Below, in pieces: positions 32,923-42,600 of a DNA stretch of 45,450 bases (within the stretch, counting starts at the first letter, position 1; each line of letters starts with the position of its first letter). The stretch is from the NCBI GenBank assembly GCA_030614715.1, contig JAUWTM010000013.1:1-45450 (forward strand), given 5' to 3'. Source of the stretch: Planctomycetota bacterium (GTDB lineage: Bacteria > JAJVIF01 > JAPKYR01). The notes under the pieces are model-generated. The model was not told where the DNA came from, ran no database searches, and was given only the letters and a program-made list of their open reading frames with translations. Position numbers and translations under genes: made by a program.

Positions 32923-33636
32923 ATTAAAAAAGATAAGGTGACGGCATAGAAACGCAACAGAATTATGGATATTTAGAGAAAATCAGTCCTGAAGCACTGT
33001 CTGAACCGCTTAATCTGCCTGCAAACGCTGAAATCACCTTAAATGGAATGAAAAATGATTGTATTTCAGTACCAGGGAGTATTAGAGACAATGTCTATCG
33101 TTCTACCAGGTGATTCCCCCATTGGAAAGCCCCTTCAGACTGAATCTGAACGGGACTTCGAGTACACCCCGTTGTTTTCCAGACTCAGGGGACTGAGCCT
33201 GTGGCAATTTTTGACCGAACCAAGGAGTCTGCCAGAACTCCCGAATCTCAGGGCGCCTGTCGGTAAGATCCGAATCGTCTCGAACCGTTGGGACGACCGT
33301 CCCAGCAAGTATCGCTGCGATAAGGATAAAACCAGGTAGGTTCCCGATTACCAGGATTCCTGCAGGAATAACGCTTTTTTAATCAAGGTTAATGGAACCC
33401 TGTTATATTTTCACACCCGAATGCCGATACTTATAATAGGTGCAGTTAATATGTAACCCGGTACGTGACTGCGTACAATATACGCGCAACCGGGTGGAAT
33501 AATCGTGCGCGCAGCACCCTTTGAACCGGTCAGAATTTTACGTGTCTTCCTGTACTGTGGGATCGGTTCTGTTGGATCGGCCTGGGATTGCACTCCTGCT
33601 TAAGTATCACCCGTGTGCAATCGGCGGTTGCATCAG

Positions 33637-33685
33637 GTTTGGTTGATTTTCAACCAAACTGGTGATAGTCTTTCCAACTTGTTGG
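33637..33685 (+). promoter_or_regulatory. Double hairpin upstream of LysM-NlpC gene
   Basis: GTTTGGTTGA, a 3-base loop, then TCAACCAAAC is a perfect 10-bp stem (33637-33659). Fifteen bases later CCAAC-TT-GTTGG (33674-33685) is another dyad. They lie 60-110 bases before the LysM start and could be an operator or an mRNA leader structure. Confidence 0.45.
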
Positions 33686-33746
33686 TTCATGTACATGCCT
33701 AACATCGGGTTTGCTGTGCCTTAAACAGGAAGGATCAGGTATATTA

Positions 33747-35474
33747 ATGAGTCAGTTTTCGTCGGGAATAGTAACCAGGTTAACCAGGGGGATCATTCTT
33801 ACCCTCCTCACCTGGGTTCTTTTAGTTACCCCAGCCCTTGCGGATGTAATCTACACGGTGGAAGACGGCGACAACGCCTGGTCTATTGCCGTGCACTTCG
33901 GGGTCAGCCTTGAAGATCTTTACGCAGCCAACGGCTGGGCGTCCGACGAAAACCCAACCCTTCAACCCGGCCAGAGAATTGCCATCCCTTCGGAGCGTGA
34001 AGAGGACGCGGCCGATATCGAGGCGGAATCCGACGAGGAGCCGTCGGATGAAACAACATATATAGTTCAGCCCGGTGACAACCCATCGATGATCGCGAAC
34101 CGTTTTGGTATCGGTACGCTCGCACTTCTTGAATACAACGGGCTTGTCGAGGGAGAGCTCATCCACCCCGGACAGCTTCTGAGCATTCCTCCGAGCGATT
34201 ACGAATACCAGGGTAATGCAGAACCGGACGGCGAAGAGGAACCCGAAACTGAGCCTGCACCCGAACCCCTCCATTACAGGGTACAGCCTGGAGATACACT
34301 CTGGGCAATTGCACGTCAGTTTGGAATCAACGTCCAGACACTGCTTGCCTACAACGGCCTGAATGAAAACACAATCCTCCAGGTTGGCGACGAACTCCTG
34401 ATCCCTGCTGAAGCGGGATCACTGTCCAGCCGTTCCGGCGCGTGGGGTAATTACACTGTCGCGAGAGACGACACCCTTGGTGGAATCGCTCTCGCTCACG
34501 ACGTCACCGCTGTTGCACTTGCTGAGGCTAATAACATCAACGTCAACGACCTCCTTCGCGAGGGCCAGCAGCTTGTAGTTCCGTCGTACAGAAGCTCCGC
34601 GGTTCCAGTGATTGATGACGGTAACACCGAAACCGAAGACGCGACCCCGTCACCACCTCCACCCCCGGAGGATCTTTCAGATGAGGTCACACCTTTACCC
34701 GACATTAACGACCTGAGTGAAACCGATATAAATACAGACATCTCCGGATGGCACTCTGAGATTTTCGATTTCACACAGATTGAAGCTCCCGAACCGTCGA
34801 CGCCTGAACCATCCCCGGTGTCAGAGGGCGGGTTGAGCATCGACGGATATTTCGAGGACGGAATCCCGTATCACCTTTACACGATCAGGCGCGGTGACTC
34901 ACTGAGCTACGTAGCTCACTCGTTCGATGTTACCCAGAGCGAACTGATGGAGCGCAACGGCCTCGACATCAGGAGCTCATTGCGAATCGGCCGCGACCTT
35001 CGCATTCCGCTTCCCAGGCCGGTAACACCACCCGTCGTAGAATCGGGAGGTTCAATCACGTGGGGTGCTCCGGACGTATCGATCGATGGGGGGTCGGGAT
35101 CCGACACAGGTCGGTCAGTCGTGGAGGAAGCGTCACGTTATATGGGAACTCCGTATGTATGGGGTGGGGAAAGTTTAACCGGAGGAGTAGACTGCTCAGG
35201 ATACACGATGGCCGTATACTGGCAGTTCGGAGTCAGCCTGCCACATCGAGCACGTGACCAGGCCGAGTGTGGAGAGCCAGTCGAGTATGCTGATATGGTG
35301 CCCGGTGACCTTGTTTTCTTTCACACGACAAGGTCCGGAATCAGTCATGTTGGACTGTACATTGGAAATGGAGAATTCATCCATTCATCGAGTTACCGTG
35401 GCGGCGTTGTAATCAGCCCGATCGCCACAGGCTATTACAACGAACGTTTTGTGAGAGCAAGACGGGTTCTCTGA
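33747..35474 (+). CDS. Five-LysM NlpC/P60 peptidoglycan endopeptidase
   Basis: The start at 33747 is preferred: MSQFSSGIVTRLTRGIILTL begins a normal signal peptide ending ALA near residue 32; a more upstream start adds 12 residues. Five LysM domains follow: YTVEDGDNAWSIAVHFGVSL, YIVQPGDNPSMIANRFGIGT, YRVQPGDTLWAIARQFGINV, YTVARDDTLGGIALAHDVTA and, after a Pro/Glu/Ser-rich linker, YTIRRGDSLSYVAHSFDVTQ. The C-terminal 120 residues are an NlpC/P60 domain with the catalytic Cys in GGVDCSGYTM, His in SHVGLYIGNG and the third polar residue in FIHSSS. Secreted; cleaves gamma-D-Glu-type peptide bonds in the wall, with LysMs binding glycan. The gene stands alone after a long leader with hairpins. 575 residues. 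Confidence 0.95.
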   Translation: MSQFSSGIVTRLTRGIILTLLTWVLLVTPALADVIYTVEDGDNAWSIAVHFGVSLEDLYAANGWASDENPTLQPGQRIAIPSEREEDAADIEAESDEEPSDETTYIVQPGDNPSMIANRFGIGTLALLEYNGLVEGELIHPGQLLSIPPSDYEYQGNAEPDGEEEPETEPAPEPLHYRVQPGDTLWAIARQFGINVQTLLAYNGLNENTILQVGDELLIPAEAGSLSSRSGAWGNYTVARDDTLGGIALAHDVTAVALAEANNINVNDLLREGQQLVVPSYRSSAVPVIDDGNTETEDATPSPPPPPEDLSDEVTPLPDINDLSETDINTDISGWHSEIFDFTQIEAPEPSTPEPSPVSEGGLSIDGYFEDGIPYHLYTIRRGDSLSYVAHSFDVTQSELMERNGLDIRSSLRIGRDLRIPLPRPVTPPVVESGGSITWGAPDVSIDGGSGSDTGRSVVEEASRYMGTPYVWGGESLTGGVDCSGYTMAVYWQFGVSLPHRARDQAECGEPVEYADMVPGDLVFFHTTRSGISHVGLYIGNGEFIHSSSYRGGVVISPIATGYYNERFVRARRVL

Positions 35475-35821
35475 TTAACCCCCTGAAAATTATTGAAATA
35501 AGTCGATAATCGCTGTAACCTGCGTCAATAGTGGGATCATGTAGGTTAGCCAATGTACCAAGAATGAACCATCATTCAAAAAACTGTGCAGTTATTTAAT
35601 TAAGGTAAATAATCTATTAAAACTTGATTTTCGTACCGATATCTACAATAATTCATGTTGCTATATCAAAGGGTCGGGGAGATGCATAAATCGTTAAGGA
35701 TTGGACAACCTATAAGTTAAATTATTAATCCTGTTAAAATGTGTATGTATAACCCGTAATAAAAGGGTTTGATTTTTACATAACGTTTTGGTTAGGAAAA
35801 ATCTGGAGAAGAGAGAGGATC
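35475..35821. other. AT-rich intergenic region
   Basis: 347 bases between the LysM gene and marR-type gene. No ORF, tRNA or strong hairpin was found apart from the promoter candidate at 35624-35652. The AT content is clearly above the surrounding coding sequence. Confidence 0.5.
35624..35652 (+). promoter_or_regulatory. Candidate promoter upstream of MarR gene
   Basis: TTGATT (35624-35629), 17 bases, then AATAAT (35647-35652). It would leave a leader of about 160 bases, which lowers confidence. Confidence 0.35.
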
Positions 35822-36253
35822 ATGGACGAAAAGATTATTTCCACCATATTCAAGCTGGACAACATGCTGCGGCGGATGGGCAACCGGATAGCTGGCGTGC
35901 TCGGTGCGACCCAGCAGCAGTGGGCTGTGCTTGACATATTAAACGAGGCCGGTCCAGGTGGTATCCCATTGAGTGAACTCGGGAAATCCCTCGACGTCAC
36001 CAAGGGTAACATTACCGGGCTGATCGATCGGATGGAGCGGGACGGTCTTGCGAAGCGCAAGGACGATCCAAAGGATCGACGTGTCATACGCGCCAACGTT
36101 ACAGCAAAGGGCAAGAAGGTCCTCAGGGACATTCAACCGGTAAAGGATCAGTGGGGCACGAGGCTCTTCGAAGGCTTCACCGCGAGGGACAAGAAGGACA
36201 TCATGGACCAGCTTAACCGGCTGATGGATCGCGTAACAGAACTCGAGAGCTGA
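35822..36253 (+). CDS. MarR-family transcriptional regulator
   Basis: The 143-residue protein has the MarR fold: N-terminal dimerisation helix (MDEKIISTIFKLDNMLRRMG), then QQQWAVLDILNEAG, winged helix with PLSELGKSLDVTKGNITGLI (recognition), DRMERDGLAKRKDDPKDRRV (the conserved wing with DxRxx), and a C-terminal dimer helix (MDQLNRLMDRVTEL). The start follows AGAGAGGA at 5 bases. MarR proteins bind palindromic operators and release DNA on ligand or oxidant binding. No oxidisable Cys is present, so a ligand sensor is more likely (inference). No obvious target lies adjacent; the LysM gene upstream and the tRNA downstream are on the same strand. A terminator follows at 36268-36309. Confidence 0.95.
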   Translation: MDEKIISTIFKLDNMLRRMGNRIAGVLGATQQQWAVLDILNEAGPGGIPLSELGKSLDVTKGNITGLIDRMERDGLAKRKDDPKDRRVIRANVTAKGKKVLRDIQPVKDQWGTRLFEGFTARDKKDIMDQLNRLMDRVTELES

Positions 36254-36267
36254 CGCACATCCGGCTG

Positions 36268-36309
36268 AAACTCTCTGTTGTATCACACAAGTAAAACCTG
36301 AGAGTTTTT
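36268..36309 (+). terminator. Terminator after MarR gene
   Basis: AAACTCTC and GAGAGTTT form an 8-bp stem with a 24-base loop, followed by TTTTT. The long loop lowers confidence. Confidence 0.55.
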
Positions 36310-36502
36310 AGTACTGACGATAAACTGTCATCTGTTTCGCGGGTGATGGTTTTTTAATGTACGATCAAACGGCATCGTAGACAGACTCAAGTACAGCCAT
36401 GCCCGGGAATGTAATTTTCTACCGGGCGGATGTGGAAGCAAGCCTGGAACTGTAGATAGCTGATCGAGTAAAATCGGGGACTGGCAGCCTTTGATAAACG
36501 CC

Positions 36503-36531
36503 TTGCGGAAGGTGCAGAGGTCTGGTATATT
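36503..36531 (+). promoter_or_regulatory. Promoter of initiator tRNA
   Basis: TTGCGG (36503-36508), 17 bases, then TATATT (36526-36531). The tRNA begins 13 bases past the -10 box, as expected for a short stable-RNA leader. Confidence 0.6.
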
Positions 36532-36544
36532 TACCTGTTTGCGA

Positions 36545-36620
<76 letters not shown>

Positions 36621-36634
36621 TGCTATTAATGACT

Positions 36635-36690
36635 GGCTCCGGTAACCAGGGTGTTATCTCAACATTCATGATCATCCGGAGCCATTTCTA
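36635..36690 (+). terminator. Candidate terminator after tRNA
   Basis: GGCTCCGG (36635-36642) pairs with CCGGAGCC (36676-36683) followed by ATTTCTATTTT. The loop of 33 bases contains a small TAAC/GTTA stem. Confidence 0.45.
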
Positions 36691-36932
36691 TTTTAGGTTA
36701 CCACTGTCGGATAAATCGCTTACGTTCAGCTGGTGATCTAAGACGTAAAACGTGGTTCAGATGGACTCTATTCTCTTTCAACAAAGAACGGTTGCCTGCG
36801 ATGGTTTCCCATCTGATACAGTCCCGCTCTCAAGCAAATATCGCTCCTGATTCAGATCCCTTACCTGTTCATTAGCCCATGCGACTTTGGTTAGAGACGG
36901 CCAATTATCTAGTCAAATGTCCGGCCAAGTGA
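36691..36932. other. Intergenic region between tRNA and STAND genes
   Basis: No gene supported. The palindrome AGTGATCACT (36929-36938) covers the stop codon of the STAND gene. No copy of the tRNA 3' end or integrase fragment was found here. Confidence 0.4.
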
Positions 36933-39560
36933 TCACTCAGCCTTTTCCAACTCAGCCCGGATTTTATCGAGGATGGCTTTGCTTTTTTCGGTTTCCTCAG
37001 CTAATTCGTGCTTTGTGGCGATTTCGTACGCTTCTTCAGCAAGCGGGAGTGCTTTCTCAGGTTCATCTTTTCTTAACAACACATCAGCCTGATGGACAAT
37101 GGATCCTGATAGAGCATCCGGAATACCGACCTCTCTGGCAATAGATTCTGCCTCCTTTAGAATATTCATAGCGTCATCAAATTTACCGAGTTCTTTAAAT
37201 ATTCCTCCCTGGTTGTTAAGGCTAATCGAAACCCCATGTTTACGATCAAGCTCGCGACTGATAAGCTCATTTTCCCTGAAAAGCTCCATTGCACTGCCAA
37301 AGTCACCACGATCCTTGAGTATAACCCCCTGGTTACCAAGGTTTGCTGCCAGATCAGCTTTCAATCCAAGCTCGCGGCATATTCGTTCGGCCTCCTTGAA
37401 GACTGCCATCGCACCGTCCAGGTCACCACGTTGGCGGAGTATAATCCCCTGGTTGTTATAGCATGCCGAAAGCCCGGGCTTGTCCCCAAGCTCGCAGCAG
37501 ATGCGCTCCTGATCCTTGTACACCTTCATCGCACCGTCAAAGTCACCAAGGTCCTTGAGTATAATCCCCTGGTTACAAAGGCTTGCCGAAAGCCCGGAGT
37601 TATCACCAAGCTCTCGGCAGATTCGCTCATTCTCCTTTAAAAGCTTTAATGCATTGGCCAATTCACCACGTCGCCAAAGTATAAGTCCCTGATGACTACG
37701 GCATTTCCCAAACCTGGATCTATCACCAAGCTCGCGGTAGATTCGCTCAACCTCCTCCATTAACTTCATGGTACTGTCATAATCTCCGCGCATAAAGAGT
37801 ATGCCGCCTTGTCTGCTCAGGCATGTCGAAAGCCCGGATTTATCACCAAGCTCGCGGCAGATCTGCTCTGACTCCTTGTAGAGCTTCATCGCACCGTCAA
37901 AGTCACCCCGGTTATAAAGTGTAAATCCCTGGTGACCAAGGCTTGCAGCAAGCCCGGACTTATCATCGGCTTTGCGGAAGATGGACTCAGACTCTTTGTA
38001 AAGTACCATTGCGTCGTCATAGTCACCACGGTTATGGAGTAATAAACCCTGAGTTATGAGTGAATCAGCTAACTTCCTTTCTTCCCCGGTTCTCCGGAAG
38101 GTTTCAGTGAGGAAGTCCACCAAATAAATTGATTCAGATGGGTGGCCCGTATCTTTGAGCAGGTCCAAAACGCTGCTCAATGTATCGTTTTCCACCTTCT
38201 CCGGTGCATCCAGCACATCCTGGTAAGCACCTTTAAGAATCAGATCAGATGTATCCTCAATCTTCGCCCAATATGCCTTTACCTCGAATTGATCCATCTC
38301 CCATGCCTGTTTCAAGAACTCAAGATTGGCAAGCAGATCGTAAAGCCGCTTCCATTCCTCAGCTTCGCTCAGCTGCCATGGGAGTTCATCGACTTTTCGT
38401 GGATTTAATTCCTGTCCACCGAAATAATCCGCGAGAAGCAATCGCGCAGCTTTTTGCTTCTCATCGTCCTGTAAATACCGATCCTGAACAGCCTGACGCA
38501 TGTAATCATGGAAGAATGCAAGCAGGCCCGACCGACTGACCAGTAAATACTCAATTGATTTGCAGAATATCACCCACTGCGACTTGGGGAGAGGGGTAAC
38601 CTCAGCTCCAAGCAGACTCGTTATCTCCTCCTCGGCAAGGCCGCGCCGTGACGCCCAGATGCACACCAGTGCATCCTCGACCAGCCCCGGCCACTCCCGC
38701 TCATAGTCCTGCTCCAGACGTTTGATGACCCTTTCAAAAAGCTCCGGGATCGATTCGCTCGAAAGGTAATGATCGATCGCTCTCTCAAGGTGTCGATCCT
38801 CCTTATAAACATTCAGTTCATCGAGCACTGTTCTGAGGAACAACGGATTGTGGGTCTGCTCCGACGCAACGATCCTTTCCAGCCGTTCGGCACTGAGCGA
38901 TCTGCCGTAATGGTCCAGATATTCAACGGTTAGTTTATTTCTTCCGTCACGCGTGAGAGGTTCGATTGCGAGTGACGGCCAATCGCGCTTGTGCAGTTCG
39001 TCGAGGGGACGTCCGGGTAAAGTGGAGAGAATCAGCCGGATGTTTTCGGGAATCACAGGCGGGAGCCAGGTCAGATCGAGGGCGTTGTCCCTGTCCTCGA
39101 TCTGGTTCAACGCGTCAAGGATGAGCACAATGCGACCATTTGCCGACACCATGTGAAGCCAGTTCGTGAATGCCGATCTGAGCTGATCCGGTTCGGTCGG
39201 GATGTCCTGCTCAATGTCGAACCTGCGTTTGAACTCTCCCATGATGCGACGGAGCATCACAGCCCAGTCGGCGCTGTATGGTGTCGCACCGATGAAGTGA
39301 ATTATCAGGTGTTCGTCAGGATGTACACTCCGATATTCGTCCGCCCAGTTCGCGAGGAGCGCTGATTTCCCCGATCCCGATTCACCGAGAATTACGAGAG
39401 GTGGCCCGTCACTCGTGGCATGTTCATTCAGACGGTCAAAATATTCATCACTACCGATGTACACGCTGAACCGGCTCTGCGCGAACGCGTCGTGCTCCTC
39501 TGTATCGCGATCGAGTGGGTCGAGTAATGGTTGATCTAATGCTGTTTCTTTTTCCTGCAT
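36933..39560 (-). CDS. NACHT/STAND NTPase with TPR array, lacking the effector domain
   Basis: The 875-residue protein begins with MQEKETALDQPLLDPLDRDT and then directly aligns to residue 236 onward of the upstream 1060-residue gene. Walker A is GESGSGKSALLANW (residues 59-72), Walker B VLILDALNQIED, followed by LILSTLPGRPLDEL (sensor region) and the helical NTPase-associated region to about 500. Eight 40-residue TPR-type units (503-822) and a C-terminal cap ending ILDKIRAELEKAE follow. No DUF4062 or other N-terminal effector is present. An own ribosome binding site (AGGAG, 11 bases) and a 40-base gap from the upstream gene support independent translation of a real second gene, not a broken fragment. 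It may act as a regulator, decoy or co-assembling subunit (inference). Cytoplasmic; likely oligomerises on ligand sensing. Confidence 0.9.
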   Translation of the reverse strand: MQEKETALDQPLLDPLDRDTEEHDAFAQSRFSVYIGSDEYFDRLNEHATSDGPPLVILGESGSGKSALLANWADEYRSVHPDEHLIIHFIGATPYSADWAVMLRRIMGEFKRRFDIEQDIPTEPDQLRSAFTNWLHMVSANGRIVLILDALNQIEDRDNALDLTWLPPVIPENIRLILSTLPGRPLDELHKRDWPSLAIEPLTRDGRNKLTVEYLDHYGRSLSAERLERIVASEQTHNPLFLRTVLDELNVYKEDRHLERAIDHYLSSESIPELFERVIKRLEQDYEREWPGLVEDALVCIWASRRGLAEEEITSLLGAEVTPLPKSQWVIFCKSIEYLLVSRSGLLAFFHDYMRQAVQDRYLQDDEKQKAARLLLADYFGGQELNPRKVDELPWQLSEAEEWKRLYDLLANLEFLKQAWEMDQFEVKAYWAKIEDTSDLILKGAYQDVLDAPEKVENDTLSSVLDLLKDTGHPSESIYLVDFLTETFRRTGEERKLADSLITQGLLLHNRGDYDDAMVLYKESESIFRKADDKSGLAASLGHQGFTLYNRGDFDGAMKLYKESEQICRELGDKSGLSTCLSRQGGILFMRGDYDSTMKLMEEVERIYRELGDRSRFGKCRSHQGLILWRRGELANALKLLKENERICRELGDNSGLSASLCNQGIILKDLGDFDGAMKVYKDQERICCELGDKPGLSACYNNQGIILRQRGDLDGAMAVFKEAERICRELGLKADLAANLGNQGVILKDRGDFGSAMELFRENELISRELDRKHGVSISLNNQGGIFKELGKFDDAMNILKEAESIAREVGIPDALSGSIVHQADVLLRKDEPEKALPLAEEAYEIATKHELAEETEKSKAILDKIRAELEKAE
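37095..38054 (-). repeat. 120-bp coding repeat array, eight units (effectorless STAND gene)
   Basis: Eight consecutive 120-bp units encode the 40-residue motif NQGxxLxxRGDxDxAMxLxK plus ExExICRELGDKSGLxxxL. Seven are canonical and the last diverges into the cap. On the plus strand the same phrases (for example AAGCTCGCGGCAGAT) recur many times, so the DNA itself is repetitive. Confidence 0.85.
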
Positions 39561-39600
39561 TGTTGCGCTGCTCCTGGGTGAGTTTGACTTGCACTATGGA

Positions 39601-42600
39601 TCATTTTTCAAGCTCTGCACGGATTTTATCGAGGATGGCTTTGCTCGTTTCGATTTGGTCTGCAAATTCGTGCCTTGTGGCTATTTCGTACGCTTCTTCA
39701 GCAAGCGGGAGGGCTTTCTCCGGTTCACCTTGTCTAAATAAAACATCCGCCTGTTGGGAAAGGGATTGTGCTTCCTGGTCCGGAATCCCAATTTCTCTGG
39801 CAATTGATTCTGCTTCCCTAAGTAAATTCATTGCTTTATCATACTCACCGAGTTCTTTGTATGCATCACCTTGGCCAACTAGGCTTATCGAAAGCTCATG
39901 CTTATCACTAAGCTCACGGCAGATGTACTCCTTCTCCTTATAAAACTTCAGCGCACCGTCATAGTCACCACGATCCTTAAGAATATTCCCTTGGTTGCTA
40001 AGGCTCGCTGAAAGCCCACGTTTATCATTAAACTCGCGGCAGATGCGCTCCTGCTTCTTATAAAGCACCATGGCGCCGTCATAGTCACCTCGATCCTTGA
40101 GTAAAAGCCCCTGGTTGCCAAGGCTTGACGAAAGCCCAAACTTATCACCAAACTCGCGGCAGATGCGCTCCTGCTCCTTGTAGAGCTTCATGGCGCCATC
40201 CAGGTCACCGCGTAGGTAGAGTATAATCCCCTGGTAACCAAGGCTTTTCGAAAGGCCAGACTTATTACCAAGTTCACGGCAAATTCGCTCATCCTCCTTG
40301 AATAGCTCCATCGCGCCTTCCAGGTCGCCACGTTGCCAGAGTATACCTCCTTGATTGGAAAAACTTTTCGAAAGCCCTGACTTATCTCCAAGCTCACGGC
40401 TGATGCGTTCATGCTCCTTAAAAAGCGCCATGGCGCCGTCATAGTCACCTCGTTGCCAGAGTATATTCCCCTGGTTGCATTGGCTTGATGAAAGCTCTTG
40501 CTTATCTCCAAGCTCACGACAAATACGTTCATCCTCCTTGAATAGCTCCATCGCGCCGTCGCAGTCAGCTTGGTGCCAGAGGATCACCCCTTGTACCCTT
40601 AGTGAGACAGATAGTTTCTTGTTTTCACCAGACTTCCGGTAGATATCAGTGAGGAATTTGTGCAATATCAATGATTCCGATAGGTGCCCTGTGTCAGCGA
40701 GTAGGTTCGAAATGTGCATTACAGTTTCGTCGTTAGTTACTTTGTCCGGTGCAACCAGCACCCGTTGATAAGCATCGACAAGACTCAGATCAGATGAATT
40801 CTCGACTTTCGCCCAGCAGGTTTTAACTTCGAACTGATCTTTCTCCCATGCTTCGTGGAAAAACTCCAAATCCCCCAGCAGATCGTTAAGCCGCTGCCAG
40901 TCCTCGGCTTCGCTCAGTTGCCATGGGAGTTCATCAACTTTCCGGGGGTTGATATCCTTTCCAGTGAAATAATCCGCGAGTAGCAACCGCGCAGCTTTTT
41001 GCTTCTTCTCGTCGTGCAGATATCTTTCGTGAATCGCCTCGCGTATGTAGTCATGGGCAAATCCAAGCAAACCCCCACGGTTCACCCACATACGCTCAAC
41101 AGCGTCGTGGAACCTGATCCACTGACCTCTCGGCAGAGGTTCACCGTCGGTTCCCAGAAGATCGAGTAGTTCCTCCTCAGAAAGTCCCCGACGTGACGCC
41201 CAGATGCAGGTCATCGCGTCCTGAACAAGACCGGGCCACTCGCGGTCATAGTCCTGTTCGAGACGTCTTAGAATTTTCTCGTAAAGTGCGGGAATTGTGT
41301 CCGCATCCAGAAAATATTTGATCGCTCTGTTCAGGTTAGGATGCACACCAAACTGACGTAACTCATCCAGCAGTGCCCGTAAGTACAGGGGATTACTTGT
41401 ATGCTCTGAACTCGTGATCTTGTCTATCCGGACTGTGTTGAGGTTTTTACCGTAGAATCCAAGGTAATCATCAATGAGCTGCCTGCACTCGGAATCCTGG
41501 AGGGGCATGACATCCATCGTCGACCATTCGCGTTTCGTAAGATCATCGAGTGGACGTCCGGGAAGTGTTGAAAGAATCAACCGGATGTTCTCCGGAATCG
41601 ATGGTGGCAGCCAGACGAGATCGGGAGCCTGGTCGCGATCCTCAAGCTGGTTGAGCGCGTCGAGTATCAGGACTATTTTCGCATCCCCCTGCCCAGCTGC
41701 AGCAGACGCCATGTGAAGCCAGTTCGTGAATGCTGGTCGAAGCTTATCAGGTTCGGTTGGAATGTCCTGCTGAATGTCGAATCGACGTTTGAACTCTCCC
41801 ATGATTCGTCGAAGCATCGCGGCCCAGTCGGCACTGTACGGTGTCGCGCCAATAAAATGAGTAATCACGTGATCTTCAGGATGCTCCTCGCGATATTTTT
41901 CGATCCAGTTCGCCAGCAACGCCGATTTACCGGACCCGGACTCGCCCAGCACGACAAGCGGCTGGCCATCCGACTGAACATGTCCGTTCAAACGGTCGAA
42001 GTATTCATCGCGTCTGATGTACACGCGGAATCGACTCTGCGCGAATGCATCGTGTTCGGCAGCTTCCTGATCGAGTGGATCGAACTCCTCGTCTTCAGGG
42101 AACAGATCGTCAATGACGGTCCTGAAGTCCTCCAGCACCCTCTCTCCCAGTTGTTTAGGATTCTCGTATGACTCCCTGACTGGAAGTCCGCTTTGTCTGA
42201 TCCTGTCCTTGAGGTCGATCAGCTTCTTACGTCGCTGCTGTGCACGATTTTCAGCCTTTGCATCTCCTAGCTGCTCTATTTCATCATTCGTGGGACTCTC
42301 GATAAGCTCCACTCGCTTCTCGGCAGTTACCGTGTTGACGTACACCGGATCACGCAGATAGAAATACGCATGGTCCGCTGTACCCGGATCGTTCAGAGCG
42401 CCGTGCAGAATTTCCAGTTCGCAGACCGACCTATCACGATGCTCATCAAGCCAGGGTTCCCGGTTGACCAGTTCCTCCGGTATTTCATCCGGGACCGAGC
42501 CGTACCTGTCACCAAGCATGCCGATGAAGAACGGTTTGCACTCACCGATCTCCCTGAGGCAGATAGGAAGCACTTTACCCTCAGCCTGCTCCTCATCGGT

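Larger units (their letters stand above)
32823..33746. other. Long intergenic region with palindromes
   Basis: About 920 bases between the divergent phosphohexomutase and LysM genes. Visible are hairpins at 32884-32922, CTCAG/CTGAG at 33184-33197, a perfect palindrome ATTCCTGCAGGAAT at 33356-33369 followed by a run of six T, and the leader hairpins listed separately. A 94-codon plus-strand frame at 33055-33339 has no recognised family and a weak ribosome binding site, so it is not called. A -10-like TACAAT (32855-32850, minus) may serve the phosphohexomutase gene. Confidence 0.5.

Noticed and set aside
33055-33339. 94-codon plus-strand open frame in the long intergenic region
   Set aside because: Weak ribosome binding site, no recognised motif, and it runs through hairpin sequence (33184-33197).
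39541-39600. STAND genes read as one gene split by a frameshift
   Set aside because: The second gene repeats the NTPase and TPR parts of the first, so it is a duplicate, not its continuation.
36933-40596. Repeat arrays considered as CRISPR or satellite DNA
   Set aside because: Units are in frame, 120 bp, without spacers, and encode TPR-type helices; not CRISPR.
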